Below are positions 25,989-34,159 of a stretch of DNA of 64,000 nt, one piece after another (the first letter of the stretch is position 1; each line of letters begins with the position of its first letter). Where the stretch lies: positions 1 to 64,000 of the forward strand of contig NZ_JAUSWB010000003.1 in the NCBI RefSeq assembly GCF_030814955.1. Reading direction: 5' to 3'. A program made the translations under genes and the position numbers. The notes beneath the pieces are model-generated. The model was not told the DNA's origin. It searched no databases and saw only the letters and a program-made list of their open reading frames with translations. The stretch comes from Planomicrobium stackebrandtii (GTDB lineage Bacteria; Bacillota; Bacilli; Bacillales_A; Planococcaceae).

Positions 25989-26711
25989 GTGCTGGACAAA
26001 CAATCGCCCATTCCCATTTATATTCAAATAGAAGAACAGCTGAAGCAGCAGATTCAGCAAGGCGACTTTCCAATCGGCACAGCAATCCCCTCAGAACGCG
26101 AACTGACCGAACGCTTCGGCGTCAGCCGGATGACGGTGCGCCAGTCGATCACGAATTTGGTTAATGACGGCCTCCTGTACCGTGAGAAAGGGCGCGGCAC
26201 ATTTGTGGCTTCTCCGAAAGTCGAACAGCCGCTCAATGGCCTGACGAGCTTTACGGAAGATATGGTGTCGCGCGGCATGGTACCTAGCAGCAAGCTGATC
26301 GGCTTTGAAATCCTGGAGGCTGAACCAGATGTCGCAGAGGATTTGCAGTTGGCTGCAGGCGACAAAGTTTACTTTGTCGAACGCATCCGCTTTGCCGACG
26401 ACAAGCCGATGGCAATCGAACGCACCTATCTGCCTGTCGAACGTTTTCCTGATTTGACCGAAGATTCGTTTCAAGGATCGTTGTATGCGATAATAGAAAA
26501 CAATCAGCAGCTGAAAATCAGCCGTGCGACTCAGCGAATGGAAGCTGGGCTGGTTAAGAAGGAAGATGCTGACTTGCTGCAGATCAAACCGCCGGCAGCG
26601 ATTCTGATGATTGAACGCATCAGCTACCTGGAAGGCGAGTTGCCATTCGAAGTGGTCCGCAGCACGTATCGGGCCGACCGCTACAAATTTACGACAGATA
26701 TCCAGAGATAA
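25989..26711 (+). CDS. nagR: GntR/HutC-family repressor NagR (YvoA-like)
   Basis: 240 residues: an N-terminal winged helix (about 1-75, with SERELTERFGVSRMTVRQSI) and a C-terminal UTRA effector domain (VYFVERIRFADDKPMAIERTYLP). Of two in-frame GTG codons the second (25989) has GAGGAG eight bases before it, while the first lies inside that RBS. By homology it binds dre sites, and one is present at the nagP promoter. Effectors are expected to be GlcN-6-P or GlcNAc-6-P. Confidence 0.92.
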   Translation: MLDKQSPIPIYIQIEEQLKQQIQQGDFPIGTAIPSERELTERFGVSRMTVRQSITNLVNDGLLYREKGRGTFVASPKVEQPLNGLTSFTEDMVSRGMVPSSKLIGFEILEAEPDVAEDLQLAAGDKVYFVERIRFADDKPMAIERTYLPVERFPDLTEDSFQGSLYAIIENNQQLKISRATQRMEAGLVKKEDADLLQIKPPAAILMIERISYLEGELPFEVVRSTYRADRYKFTTDIQR

Positions 26712-26730
26712 CAAAAGAGGAGAAATGGAC

Positions 26731-27000
26731 ATGATTGAAAAAAACTACACAATCACCAGCGACGAAGGACTGCACGCCCGCCCAGCATCAAAACTGGTAG
26801 GAGCGGTGTCGCCGTTTTCTGCTGATGTAAAAATGCTTTATAAAGAAAGAGAAGTCAACTTGAAATCCATTATGGGCGTTATGTCTCTAGGCGTCTCAAA
26901 AGGCAACACCATTAAAATTACAGCCAACGGAAGCGACGAAGAATCCCTAATGGCCAAGGTCGATGAATTGATTGTGGCTGAAGGGCTTGGAGAAGCGTAA
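26731..27000 (+). CDS. HPr-family phosphocarrier protein (second HPr, in nag operon)
   Basis: 89 residues. Both regulatory residues are present: His15 in GLHARPA (phosphorylated by enzyme I) and Ser46 in KSIMGVMSLGV (HPr kinase site), with Met48 as in normal HPr. It is thus unlike Crh, which lacks His15. No ptsI follows; instead a very strong terminator closes the operon. It may be the cell's only HPr placed here, or a paralogue dedicated to amino-sugar transport. Sequence alone cannot decide. The ATG at 26731 follows GAGGAG. Confidence 0.9.
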   Translation: MIEKNYTITSDEGLHARPASKLVGAVSPFSADVKMLYKEREVNLKSIMGVMSLGVSKGNTIKITANGSDEESLMAKVDELIVAEGLGEA

Positions 27001-27026
27001 GTAGGTAAACTAAATAGTTACTAGTA

Positions 27027-27071
27027 AATAAGACAAGTGCAATCTGCGGATTGCACTTGTCTTATTTTTTT
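27027..27071 (+). terminator. Very strong terminator of the nag operon
   Basis: An 18-bp perfect stem starting AATAAGACAAGTGCAATC, TGCG tetraloop, then an eight-base T-tract. Confidence 0.95.
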
Positions 27072-27203
27072 GTACAGTCCAATTTTGCACAAAGCAACAG
27101 GGGGTATTTGGTCTCCACTTTTCAAAGATTTGACGTTATATTTAATTTAACGAATTATTCTGAAATATTGCTAATTGCTGCATATCAGAAAGGAGGAAGG
27201 AAT

Positions 27204-29309
27204 ATGGCGTTGGATCATCGCAGCCGAGCTATTCTGTCTCATCTATCTCAGGCGCAAGGCTATGTGACCGCAAACGAAATCATGGAAACCTTCAACATTT
27301 CAAGGCGCACCATTTACTACGATATCAGCAAGATCAACGGCTGGCTGGAGGCAAATGAACTTCCAGTCGTCCAGCATGCACGGACTGCCGGATTTCAACT
27401 GGACCGGCAAGCGGCAAGGCAAATCCCCGAGAAGCTTGACACGATAAAGCTATGGCATTACGAATACTCTGCAAAAGAGAGGAGAGCATGGTTGGCGGTT
27501 TACTTGCTGGCGAGAAACAGACCATTGTATTTAGAGAGTTTGGTAGAGAAGATCAGGGTCAGCAGAAATACCGTCATTGAAGATTTAAAAAGTTTGAGAG
27601 ATGAATTGAGCCATTACGGGCTGCAGCTGGAGTTTGATAGGAAGCTGGGCTATGTCATCAAGGGGCTTGAAGAAAACAAACGTCAAGCCCTTGTCTTTTA
27701 CTTGCAGCAATTGATGCCGAAACAAAGCTGGGAGGCTCTGATTGAGCAGTTGCTAACGGTTTTCAGTGACAATGCCGACTTTCTGGATGTTGAAAAAGTG
27801 GAAGAGGTTACGAAAATTGTTGCCGCCAGTGAAGAGGAGTTAGGCATTCAATATACTGATGATTTTCTTCAAAGTTTGTCACTGCGAATCTTGGTGTTTG
27901 TATGTAGATTGTCCCAAGGCAAGCAAGTAAGAGTCGATTTGGTTGAGCAGCAGGTCCTGGCAGAGACTCCTGAATATGGGGCGGCCATAAAGATTAGTAG
28001 AAAGCTTGCGGATCTGTTCCAAGTGGCGTATCCGCAGGATGAAGTTTTTTATATGACGAAGCATATCCTGAGTTCAAGAATCCAGTTTTCACAAACAATT
28101 TTCGAAAGCAGTAATCTTCAGAATGATAATATGCTTTCAGATATTGTGTCGAAGATGGTTATCGATTTTCAACGGTATGCTTGCATCATTTTTGACAACC
28201 GGGAAGAAGTTGAACGGAATTTGCTGCTGCATGTCAAAACGGCCTATTACCGGGTGTTGTATGGATTAGAAGTCGAAAGTGGTTTGGAAGATCCGGTTAA
28301 GGAAAAGTATCCTGACATTTTCAGGCTCACCAAGAAAGTGTCGAGGCATTTAGAAAAAGCGACAGGAAAACCGGTCAATGATGGAGAGCTTATTCTGATA
28401 ACGATGCACTTCGGAGGATGGATGGAAAAAATGGGCGTGCAGCCTGCCGACCGAAAAAATGCGTTATTGGTCTGCAATACAGGAGTCGGAACATCCCGGC
28501 TGCTGCAGAATCAATTGGAAGGACTCCTTTCGACTGTGGATATCATTGGATGTGTATCTCTGAGGGATTATGAAGAAAATGACCAGGAAGCAGACTTTGT
28601 CATCTCGACCATTCCCCTGGTTGAAAAAGGGAAACCGGTTTTCGTAGTAAGTCCCATATTAACGGATACAGAAAAAGAAAGGCTTCTGAAAAATATCAAT
28701 TCCTTTGTCGGAACAGATGCGGCTGCCCCTAGTTCGTTGGCGGCAGTAATGGATATCATTCGGCAGCATACAGTCGTAAAAAACGAGTCAGCCTTGAAGA
28801 ACGATCTGAAGCAATATCTGCAGCCTGGTTTGATAAAAGCCAAAGAAACGCACAAACCTGATTTGAAAGAACTGCTGCCCATCGAAAATATTCAATGCCT
28901 TTCGGAAGTCGTGGATTGGCAGCAAGCCATTCATGAAGCTGCTCAGCCCCTGCTGAACGAAGAAGCGATTACAGCAAATTATGTAAAAGCGATGATCGAC
29001 GCGTTGAATGAAATGGGTCCTTATGTCGTGATTTCACCGAAAGTGGCGATTCCCCACGCACGTCCACAGGATGGGGTGAAAAAACTTGGAATGGCATTAT
29101 TGCAGCTCAAAAAGAGTGTTTCATTTTCTGGAAACGTCAGCAAACCGGTAAATTTGGTGATCGTGTTGGCTGCTGTCGACGGAGATGCTCACCTGAAGGC
29201 ATTGCACCAGCTCACGAAGATGTTAAGCAATAGAAACTTAAAAGAAAAGTTGATTACGGCGGAGTCTCCAAATGAAATTTACAGACTCCTTGCAGATCAG
29301 TCCAGTTGA
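27204..29309 (+). CDS. PRD-containing transcription activator with EIIB- and EIIA-like domains (MtlR/LicR type)
   Basis: 701 residues. Order: N-terminal HTH_11-type helix-turn-helix (1-60, ETFNISRRTIYYDISKING), second HTH, two PTS regulation domains (about 190-410), an EIIB-like domain with Cys424 in VCNTGVGTSRL, and a C-terminal EIIA domain of the mannitol/fructose type with His618 in IPHARPQDG. Such proteins activate PTS operons, with activity set by phosphorylation from HPr and the cognate EII. The ATG follows AAAGGAGGAAGG. It lies directly upstream of an ascorbate-type PTS and is surely its regulator. Its EIIA resembles the separate EIIA encoded next. Confidence 0.92.
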   Translation: MALDHRSRAILSHLSQAQGYVTANEIMETFNISRRTIYYDISKINGWLEANELPVVQHARTAGFQLDRQAARQIPEKLDTIKLWHYEYSAKERRAWLAVYLLARNRPLYLESLVEKIRVSRNTVIEDLKSLRDELSHYGLQLEFDRKLGYVIKGLEENKRQALVFYLQQLMPKQSWEALIEQLLTVFSDNADFLDVEKVEEVTKIVAASEEELGIQYTDDFLQSLSLRILVFVCRLSQGKQVRVDLVEQQVLAETPEYGAAIKISRKLADLFQVAYPQDEVFYMTKHILSSRIQFSQTIFESSNLQNDNMLSDIVSKMVIDFQRYACIIFDNREEVERNLLLHVKTAYYRVLYGLEVESGLEDPVKEKYPDIFRLTKKVSRHLEKATGKPVNDGELILITMHFGGWMEKMGVQPADRKNALLVCNTGVGTSRLLQNQLEGLLSTVDIIGCVSLRDYEENDQEADFVISTIPLVEKGKPVFVVSPILTDTEKERLLKNINSFVGTDAAAPSSLAAVMDIIRQHTVVKNESALKNDLKQYLQPGLIKAKETHKPDLKELLPIENIQCLSEVVDWQQAIHEAAQPLLNEEAITANYVKAMIDALNEMGPYVVISPKVAIPHARPQDGVKKLGMALLQLKKSVSFSGNVSKPVNLVIVLAAVDGDAHLKALHQLTKMLSNRNLKEKLITAESPNEIYRLLADQSS

Positions 29310-29343
29310 ATGGTCTTATCAAAACAAAGAAAGGAATTTTGCC

Positions 29344-29781
29344 ATGAAGTTTTTGGAAGAAAAGCTGGTTGTGCTGGATTTGCCGGTTGCCACTCCGGAA
29401 GAGGGAATCCGTGCAGCAGGAGCTTTGTTGGTCGCTGAAGATTTAATAGAACCAAGATATGTGGATGCGATGGTTGAATCCTATGAGAAAAACGGTCCAT
29501 ATTTTGTGCTGGCGCCACTGATTGCGATGCCCCATGCCAGACCTGAAGACGGTGTCAAGGAAGCCTCAGTGTCGCTGGTTCGTTTAAAGGATTCACTGAA
29601 ATTTGGAAATGAAGCCAATGACCCGGTTCAGTTCATATTTGCCTTGGGAGCGTCTTCCAGCGAAGAGCATCTGTTGGTGATGAGAAAAATTGTATCTTTG
29701 CTAAGCAAGCCGGAGAATGTCGAGAAGCTGAAAATACTGTCTAGCTATGAAGAACTACAACTACTGATTGGGAGGAATTAA
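29344..29781 (+). CDS. PTS EIIA component (fructose/mannitol-ascorbate type)
   Basis: 145 residues of the PTS_EIIA_2 fold with phospho-His64 in AMPHARPEDG and VSLVRLKDSLKFG. It passes phosphate from HPr to the EIIB encoded 3 bp downstream. The chosen ATG has AAAGAAAGG upstream; a longer in-frame start would overlap the preceding gene by 38 bp. Confidence 0.92.
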   Translation: MKFLEEKLVVLDLPVATPEEGIRAAGALLVAEDLIEPRYVDAMVESYEKNGPYFVLAPLIAMPHARPEDGVKEASVSLVRLKDSLKFGNEANDPVQFIFALGASSSEEHLLVMRKIVSLLSKPENVEKLKILSSYEELQLLIGRN

Positions 29782-29783
29782 CA

Positions 29784-30053
29784 ATGAAAATTTTATGCGT
29801 ATGTGGTCTAGGACAAGGAACAAGCCTGATTTTGAAAATGAACGTGGAAGAGGTATTAGGTGAAAAAAACATTATGGCAGATGTCGAACATATCGATTTG
29901 TCCTCAGCGACCAGCATGTCAGCGGATTACATCATCACCAGCAATGAATTGGCCGATAGCCTGCAGGACCAGCCGGCAAAAGTGATCGTGGTGAATAATT
30001 ATTTCGATATGGAAGAAATTAAAGCGGCAATCGATGCGAACATCAAGCAGTAA
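29784..30053 (+). CDS. PTS EIIB component (UlaB/SgaB-like)
   Basis: 89 residues with the Cys loop VCGLGQGTSLILKM (phospho-Cys7). This is the lactose/ascorbate-type EIIB, usually a separate small protein in L-ascorbate systems. It is 2 bp from the EIIA stop and 48 bp from the EIIC start. Confidence 0.92.
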   Translation: MKILCVCGLGQGTSLILKMNVEEVLGEKNIMADVEHIDLSSATSMSADYIITSNELADSLQDQPAKVIVVNNYFDMEEIKAAIDANIKQ

Positions 30054-30101
30054 CGACGATAATCTAACAGCAAGTAACTTACAAAGCGGGGGAGAACAGC
30101 T

Positions 30102-31397
30102 ATGGATATTATTTTCTGGTTAGCAAATAACGTATTTGGAACACCAGCGATTTTATTGGGAATCATTGTCTTAATCGGTTTGCTGCTTCAAAAAAAGACA
30201 GCCAGCCAAAGGGTGAGCGGAACTTTTAAAGCGATTATCGGGTTCTTGATCATCAGCGCCGGCGCTACTATTATTGTTGGTGCTCTGACAGTTTTTGAGC
30301 CTCTTTGGAAAGAAGTGTTCAATCTTTCAGGAGAGACATTGAGCGAGTATATGGGACAGGAAGTATTTAATGCCGAATACGGCAGTGCTGTTACATTGGC
30401 CATGACTTTGGGCTTCTTGCTGAACGTTTTCTTGGCACGGGTTACAAAGTTGAAATACATCTACCTGACAGGCCATATGATGTTTTGGACAACGACTATT
30501 TTTGCGGGAATTGCTGTTCACGCTTCTCCGGACGTATCGTTTTGGAGACTGGTAATTTTCCTATCCGTCATTATGGGGATTTACTGGACTGTGCAGCCTG
30601 CATTGACGCAGCCATTTATGCGGAAAATTACAGGGAATGACAATATTGCACTGGGGCATACATCAGCTTCTGTTGCATTGCTGGCTGCTTTTGGCGGGAT
30701 GCTATGGGGCAACAAAGAAAATGATTCGGAGAAAATCAATTTGCCAAAAGGCCTGGAGTTCCTGAGAGATTCCAATGTAATCACGGCATTGACGATGGGC
30801 TTATTGTTCCTGACCGGAGCCATTATTGTGTCATTCAGAGATACGCCGGGAGCGGCAGAGTTGGTCGCAAGTTCAGGAGAGCAAAGTTTTATCGTCTATG
30901 CAATCATCCAGTCGTTCACTTTTACGGCAGGGATTGCAGTTGTGTTGACGGGTGTTCGGATGTTCATCGGGGAAATTGTCCCGGCGTTTAAAGGGATCGC
31001 CACCAAAATTGTACCTGGAGCGAGACCGGCGCTGGATAACCCGATTCTTTTTCCTTATGCACCAAACGCTGTCATTCTCGGATTTCTTGGTTCATTTGTC
31101 GGAGCCATCTTATGGCTGATTGTTCTGGGCAACGCAGTAGGTTATATCTTTGTGCCGACGATGATTGTATTGTTCTTCCATTCCGCTTCAGCCGGCGTAT
31201 TCGGCAACTTGACAGGTGGAGTGCGAGGAGCTGTCATGGGTGGATTCGTTACGGCGACTGTCGTGGCATGGGGCCAATTTTTTACGGTCCGGTTCCTGCT
31301 GGCAGGTACAGTTCCAGACACTGCGATGTGGGCAGCCGATTCTGATATGTTCATTTTGGGCCCAATCGTTCGCCTGCTGGCACAATTGCTGCTGTAA
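30102..31397 (+). CDS. PTS EIIC component (UlaA/SgaT ascorbate-type permease)
   Basis: 431 residues, about 10-11 membrane helices. The opening MDIIFWLANNVFGTPAILLG, LARVTKLKYIYLTGHMMFW and LGHTSASVALLAAFGG are UlaA-family features. Family members move L-ascorbate or other sugar-acid/lactone-like substrates with concomitant phosphorylation. The downstream genes (phosphotriesterase-type, creatininase-type, SIS) do not match the classical ula ascorbate pathway (UlaG, UlaD, UlaE, UlaF), so the substrate is probably different. Confidence 0.9.
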   Translation: MDIIFWLANNVFGTPAILLGIIVLIGLLLQKKTASQRVSGTFKAIIGFLIISAGATIIVGALTVFEPLWKEVFNLSGETLSEYMGQEVFNAEYGSAVTLAMTLGFLLNVFLARVTKLKYIYLTGHMMFWTTTIFAGIAVHASPDVSFWRLVIFLSVIMGIYWTVQPALTQPFMRKITGNDNIALGHTSASVALLAAFGGMLWGNKENDSEKINLPKGLEFLRDSNVITALTMGLLFLTGAIIVSFRDTPGAAELVASSGEQSFIVYAIIQSFTFTAGIAVVLTGVRMFIGEIVPAFKGIATKIVPGARPALDNPILFPYAPNAVILGFLGSFVGAILWLIVLGNAVGYIFVPTMIVLFFHSASAGVFGNLTGGVRGAVMGGFVTATVVAWGQFFTVRFLLAGTVPDTAMWAADSDMFILGPIVRLLAQLLL

Positions 31398-31421
31398 GTT
31401 TTAAAAGAGGAGGAAATCGAA

Positions 31422-32414
31422 ATGAGTTTTATTCGGACATTGCGCGGAGATATCCGCCCGGAAGATCTAGGTTTCACCTATTCCCATGAGCATATTGTCT
31501 GCCGGCCGGCTTATTGGGTTGAAAAGGAGGCAGACGACCTCTTGCTGGACGACAAGGAAAAGTCCAAGCTGGATGTCGCAGACTTTAAACAGCATGGCGG
31601 CAAATCCATCGTTGATGCCACCGCTGTCGACTATGGCCGGGATGTTCAGGCTGTCAAAGAAATTTCAGAGGAATTGGATATCCACATCGTCGGAACGGCT
31701 GGCTTTAATAAAAGCTTTCTGTGGGATGCTGGAATCAGTGAACGGCTCAAGCCGATGATCGGTGATTACCGGACCTACAGTGAATGGATTGATGCGACAA
31801 GCATTAACAGCTTGACTGATTTTGTCATTCGGGAAGTGGAAGATGGGCTTGAAGGAACGCCCTATAAGGCGGGACAGGTAAAGTTCGGTACCGGCTACAA
31901 CCGCATCACCCCACTCGAAGAAAAAACGTTGCGTGCGGTGGCGCGAGCGCATCTGGAAACGAAAGCACCGCTTCATTCGCATACAGAAGCCGGAACGATG
32001 GGCCTTGAGCAGATTGAGCTGCTTCAATCAGAGGGCATTGATTTGTCCCATATGAGTTTCGGGCACATGGATCGCAATCCGGATCCGTATTACCATGAGC
32101 AGATTGCAAGTACTGGTGCTTATCTAAGCTTTGACGGAGTTGCCAAGATCAAATACGCACCTGAAAGTACACGCATCCATTGCATATTGGAACTGGTGAA
32201 AAAAGGCTATGAAGACCAAATCCTGGTCAGCGGAGACACAGCCAGAAAATCCTATTACAAACATTATGATTATGGTCTTGGCCTTGAATACATTATTGCG
32301 AAATGGGTGCCTCGGTTTATTGACGACGCCAATCGCCAGGGCTTTGACGGAAGAGCGCTGATCAATAAATTTTTTGTTGAAAATCCGGCAAGATGCTTTA
32401 CGTTCAATAAATAG
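31422..32414 (+). CDS. Phosphotriesterase-family (COG1735) hydrolase, probable sugar-phosphate lactonase
   Basis: 330-residue amidohydrolase barrel with a binuclear metal site: His22 and His24 in YSHEHIV, carboxylated Lys154 in GQVKFGTGYN, His ligands in LHSHTEAG and FGHMDRN, and the Asp in LVSGDTARKSYY. COG1735 members next to ascorbate-type PTS genes in other Firmicutes and mycoplasmas have been shown to open phosphorylated sugar lactones rather than phosphotriesters. Here it follows the EIIC gene by 24 bp, so it likely acts on the phosphorylated imported compound. Start after GAGGAGG. Exact lactone is unknown. Confidence 0.85.
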   Translation: MSFIRTLRGDIRPEDLGFTYSHEHIVCRPAYWVEKEADDLLLDDKEKSKLDVADFKQHGGKSIVDATAVDYGRDVQAVKEISEELDIHIVGTAGFNKSFLWDAGISERLKPMIGDYRTYSEWIDATSINSLTDFVIREVEDGLEGTPYKAGQVKFGTGYNRITPLEEKTLRAVARAHLETKAPLHSHTEAGTMGLEQIELLQSEGIDLSHMSFGHMDRNPDPYYHEQIASTGAYLSFDGVAKIKYAPESTRIHCILELVKKGYEDQILVSGDTARKSYYKHYDYGLGLEYIIAKWVPRFIDDANRQGFDGRALINKFFVENPARCFTFNK

Positions 32415-32427
32415 GAGGCGAGCAGTT

Positions 32428-33165
32428 TTGATTTTTCAAAATGAGAATTCCTATGAGGTAAAAGAAAAGATTGAGAACAGTCGAGTGGCGATCCTGCCGA
32501 TTGGTGCGGTTGAAGCGCACGGCCCGCACCTGCCGCTTGGCACCGACAATTATTTAGCGGAACAGCTGTCCCAGAGAGTAGCCGATAAAACCGGCGCTTT
32601 CGTTTTGCCGACTCTGCCGTACGGACAGGTGTGGAGCTTGAAGAACTTTCCCGGCAGCATTAATGTCAGCAATCAATCCTTAATCAGCTTAATTTGTGAT
32701 ATTGGCGAAAGCCTCCATCATCAAGGCTTTCGCGTCTTCGTTCTCATCAATGGCCATTTGGGAAACGCGGTGGCCATAAAAGAAGCGGCCCGCAAACTGT
32801 ATGAAACGGTGCCGGATCTGAAAGTGCTGTATTTGTTTTATCCGGGAGTCAAAGCGATCACCGATGAGCTGAGAGATACCCCTTCAGCTCATGCCAGCTA
32901 TTTTCATGCCTGTGAAATTGAAACTTCATATATGCTATATTTGGCAGAGCAGCATGTAGACATGGCAAAAGCTATTTCCGACATACCTGACATTCCGCCG
33001 AGTGCAGATGTGACGCCAACTCCGTGGGAAGAGTTTACAGCTTCTGCGGTTCTCGGAGATGCGACATTGGCGAGCAGAGAAAAAGGCGAGGCGATTATTG
33101 AAGTTGCTTTGGCCAATATGGTGGAACAGATTGAACAAGCGAAAAAATCATTGGGTAACAAATAA
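32428..33165 (+). CDS. Creatininase-family amidohydrolase
   Basis: 245 residues from a TTG start with AGGAGG nine bases upstream. The creatininase fold is seen in ILPIGAVEAHGPHLPLGTDN (metal ligands Glu, His, Asp), NGHLGNAVAIKEAAR and HACEIETSYMLYL. Members hydrolyse cyclic amides or act on riboflavin-pathway formamides and mycofactocin precursors. In a PTS operon a role on an N-linked or lactam-like sugar derivative is conceivable. The active-site residues appear complete. It follows the lactonase gene by 13 bp. Confidence 0.85.
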   Translation: MIFQNENSYEVKEKIENSRVAILPIGAVEAHGPHLPLGTDNYLAEQLSQRVADKTGAFVLPTLPYGQVWSLKNFPGSINVSNQSLISLICDIGESLHHQGFRVFVLINGHLGNAVAIKEAARKLYETVPDLKVLYLFYPGVKAITDELRDTPSAHASYFHACEIETSYMLYLAEQHVDMAKAISDIPDIPPSADVTPTPWEEFTASAVLGDATLASREKGEAIIEVALANMVEQIEQAKKSLGNK

Positions 33166-33198
33166 CGTGCAAATCATAAATTGTCTGGAGCTGGTACT

Positions 33199-33933
33199 AT
33201 GTTAAGCAGTTATTTCAAACAAGCACAGGAACGCCTGGAGCTTGTGGAGGAAAAAGAAAAGCAAGCGATGCTTGCGGCGGCTGGAAAAGTGGCGGACGCG
33301 ATTCAAGCGGGAGGCATTATTCAATTATTCGGGTGCGGCCATTCGCATATTTTAACGGAAGAAGTGTTTTACCGCGCCGGGGGATTGGTGCCAATCAAGC
33401 CGATTTTCGTGGAGCCGTTAATGCTTCATGAAGGTGCGGTCCAATCATCACAGCTGGAGCGGAAAAACGATTATGCAGCAGGTTTCTTGCAGGAACAGGA
33501 TTTCCGTTCCGCCGATGTGGTTTTTGTCATTTCCACTTCCGGCCGCAACCCGGTGCCAGTGGACGTAGCACTGGCAGCACGTGAAAAAGGGGCATTTGTT
33601 ATCGGCATCACGTCGCTGGAGTATTCGGGCAGCCAGTCCTCGCGCCACAAAACCGGCAAGCACCTGTTCAACTCGGTAGACTTAGTCATCGACAATCACT
33701 CAGTTGCTGGCGACGCGATCTTGTCGTATGAAAGCGTCGACGTTCCATTCGGCCCGACATCCACTGTTGTCGGGGCAACAATCCTGAATGCGATTTTTGC
33801 CGAAGCCATCAAGCGAATGGCCGATGCAGACTTTGCACCGCCGATTTTCCTGAGCGGCAATATCGACGGATCAGACGCACACAATACGCAGCTGATCGAC
33901 AAGTACCGCGAGCGGATTCCGTTGTTGTCCTAA
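33199..33933 (+). CDS. SIS-domain protein (UPF0309-type sugar isomerase-like)
   Basis: 244 residues of one SIS domain with FGCGHSHILTEEVFYRAGGL, ISTSGRNPVPVDVA and SYESVDVPFGPTSTVVGA, hallmarks of the UPF0309 family. SIS proteins isomerise, deaminate or sense phosphorylated sugars. As the last gene of the PTS operon it could convert the product of the lactonase and amidase into a central metabolite, or deaminate an amino sugar phosphate. The ATG follows GGAG. A terminator and phased array A1 follow. Confidence 0.85.
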   Translation: MLSSYFKQAQERLELVEEKEKQAMLAAAGKVADAIQAGGIIQLFGCGHSHILTEEVFYRAGGLVPIKPIFVEPLMLHEGAVQSSQLERKNDYAAGFLQEQDFRSADVVFVISTSGRNPVPVDVALAAREKGAFVIGITSLEYSGSQSSRHKTGKHLFNSVDLVIDNHSVAGDAILSYESVDVPFGPTSTVVGATILNAIFAEAIKRMADADFAPPIFLSGNIDGSDAHNTQLIDKYRERIPLLS

Positions 33934-33944
33934 ATTTTTTAAGC

Positions 33945-33977
33945 GCACGGCAGAGTTTCTTCTGCCGTGCTTTTTTT
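33945..33977 (+). terminator. Terminator hairpin of array A1
   Basis: GCACGGCAGA and TCTGCCGTGC with a GTTTCT loop, then T7 and GTG. The arm TGCCGTGC and the tail are repeated at 38145 and 42179, each time just before a 20-nt phased array. Confidence 0.9.
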
Positions 33978-33980
33978 GTG

Positions 33981-34080
33981 CTAAACGCCCATAAATTCGG
34001 GTGAACGCCTACAAATTTTGTTGAACGCCCACAAATCTTCCGGAGCGACCATAAATCCGTCTGAACGCCCGCAAATCGCA
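33981..34080. repeat. Phased array A1: five 20-nt units
   Basis: Unit core GARCGMCYRYAAAT repeats with the ACG/GCG step at 33985, 34005, 34025, 34045 and 34065, an exact 20-nt pitch. Six spacer bases per unit are free. It lies between two convergent operons, after the terminator hairpin of the PTS operon. Confidence 0.9.
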
Positions 34081-34111
34081 ATATTATGCAAACAACCAAA
34101 GAAATCCCCAT

Positions 34112-34146
34112 AAAAAAGCCAGCCGCGGCGTAAACCGTGACTGGCT
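34112..34146 (-). terminator. Intrinsic terminator of the citrate-type transporter
   Basis: Minus strand: AGCCAGtCaCGG pairs with CCGCGGCTGGCT (imperfect) and is followed by TTTTTT. Confidence 0.75.
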
Positions 34147-34159
34147 CGATAGCAATTTC

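Noticed and set aside
30102-31397. Classical L-ascorbate (ula) operon
   Set aside because: Transporter type fits, but UlaG, UlaD, UlaE and UlaF homologues are absent and the associated enzymes belong to other families.
33809-34111. Minus-strand reading frame across array A1 with repeat peptides such as DLWSLRKICGRS
   Set aside because: The 20-nt unit passes through all three frames, so the same nucleotide core would have to encode three different peptides. The frame runs into the SIS gene and has no RBS. The similar minus-strand frames across A2 and A3 are rejected for the same reason.
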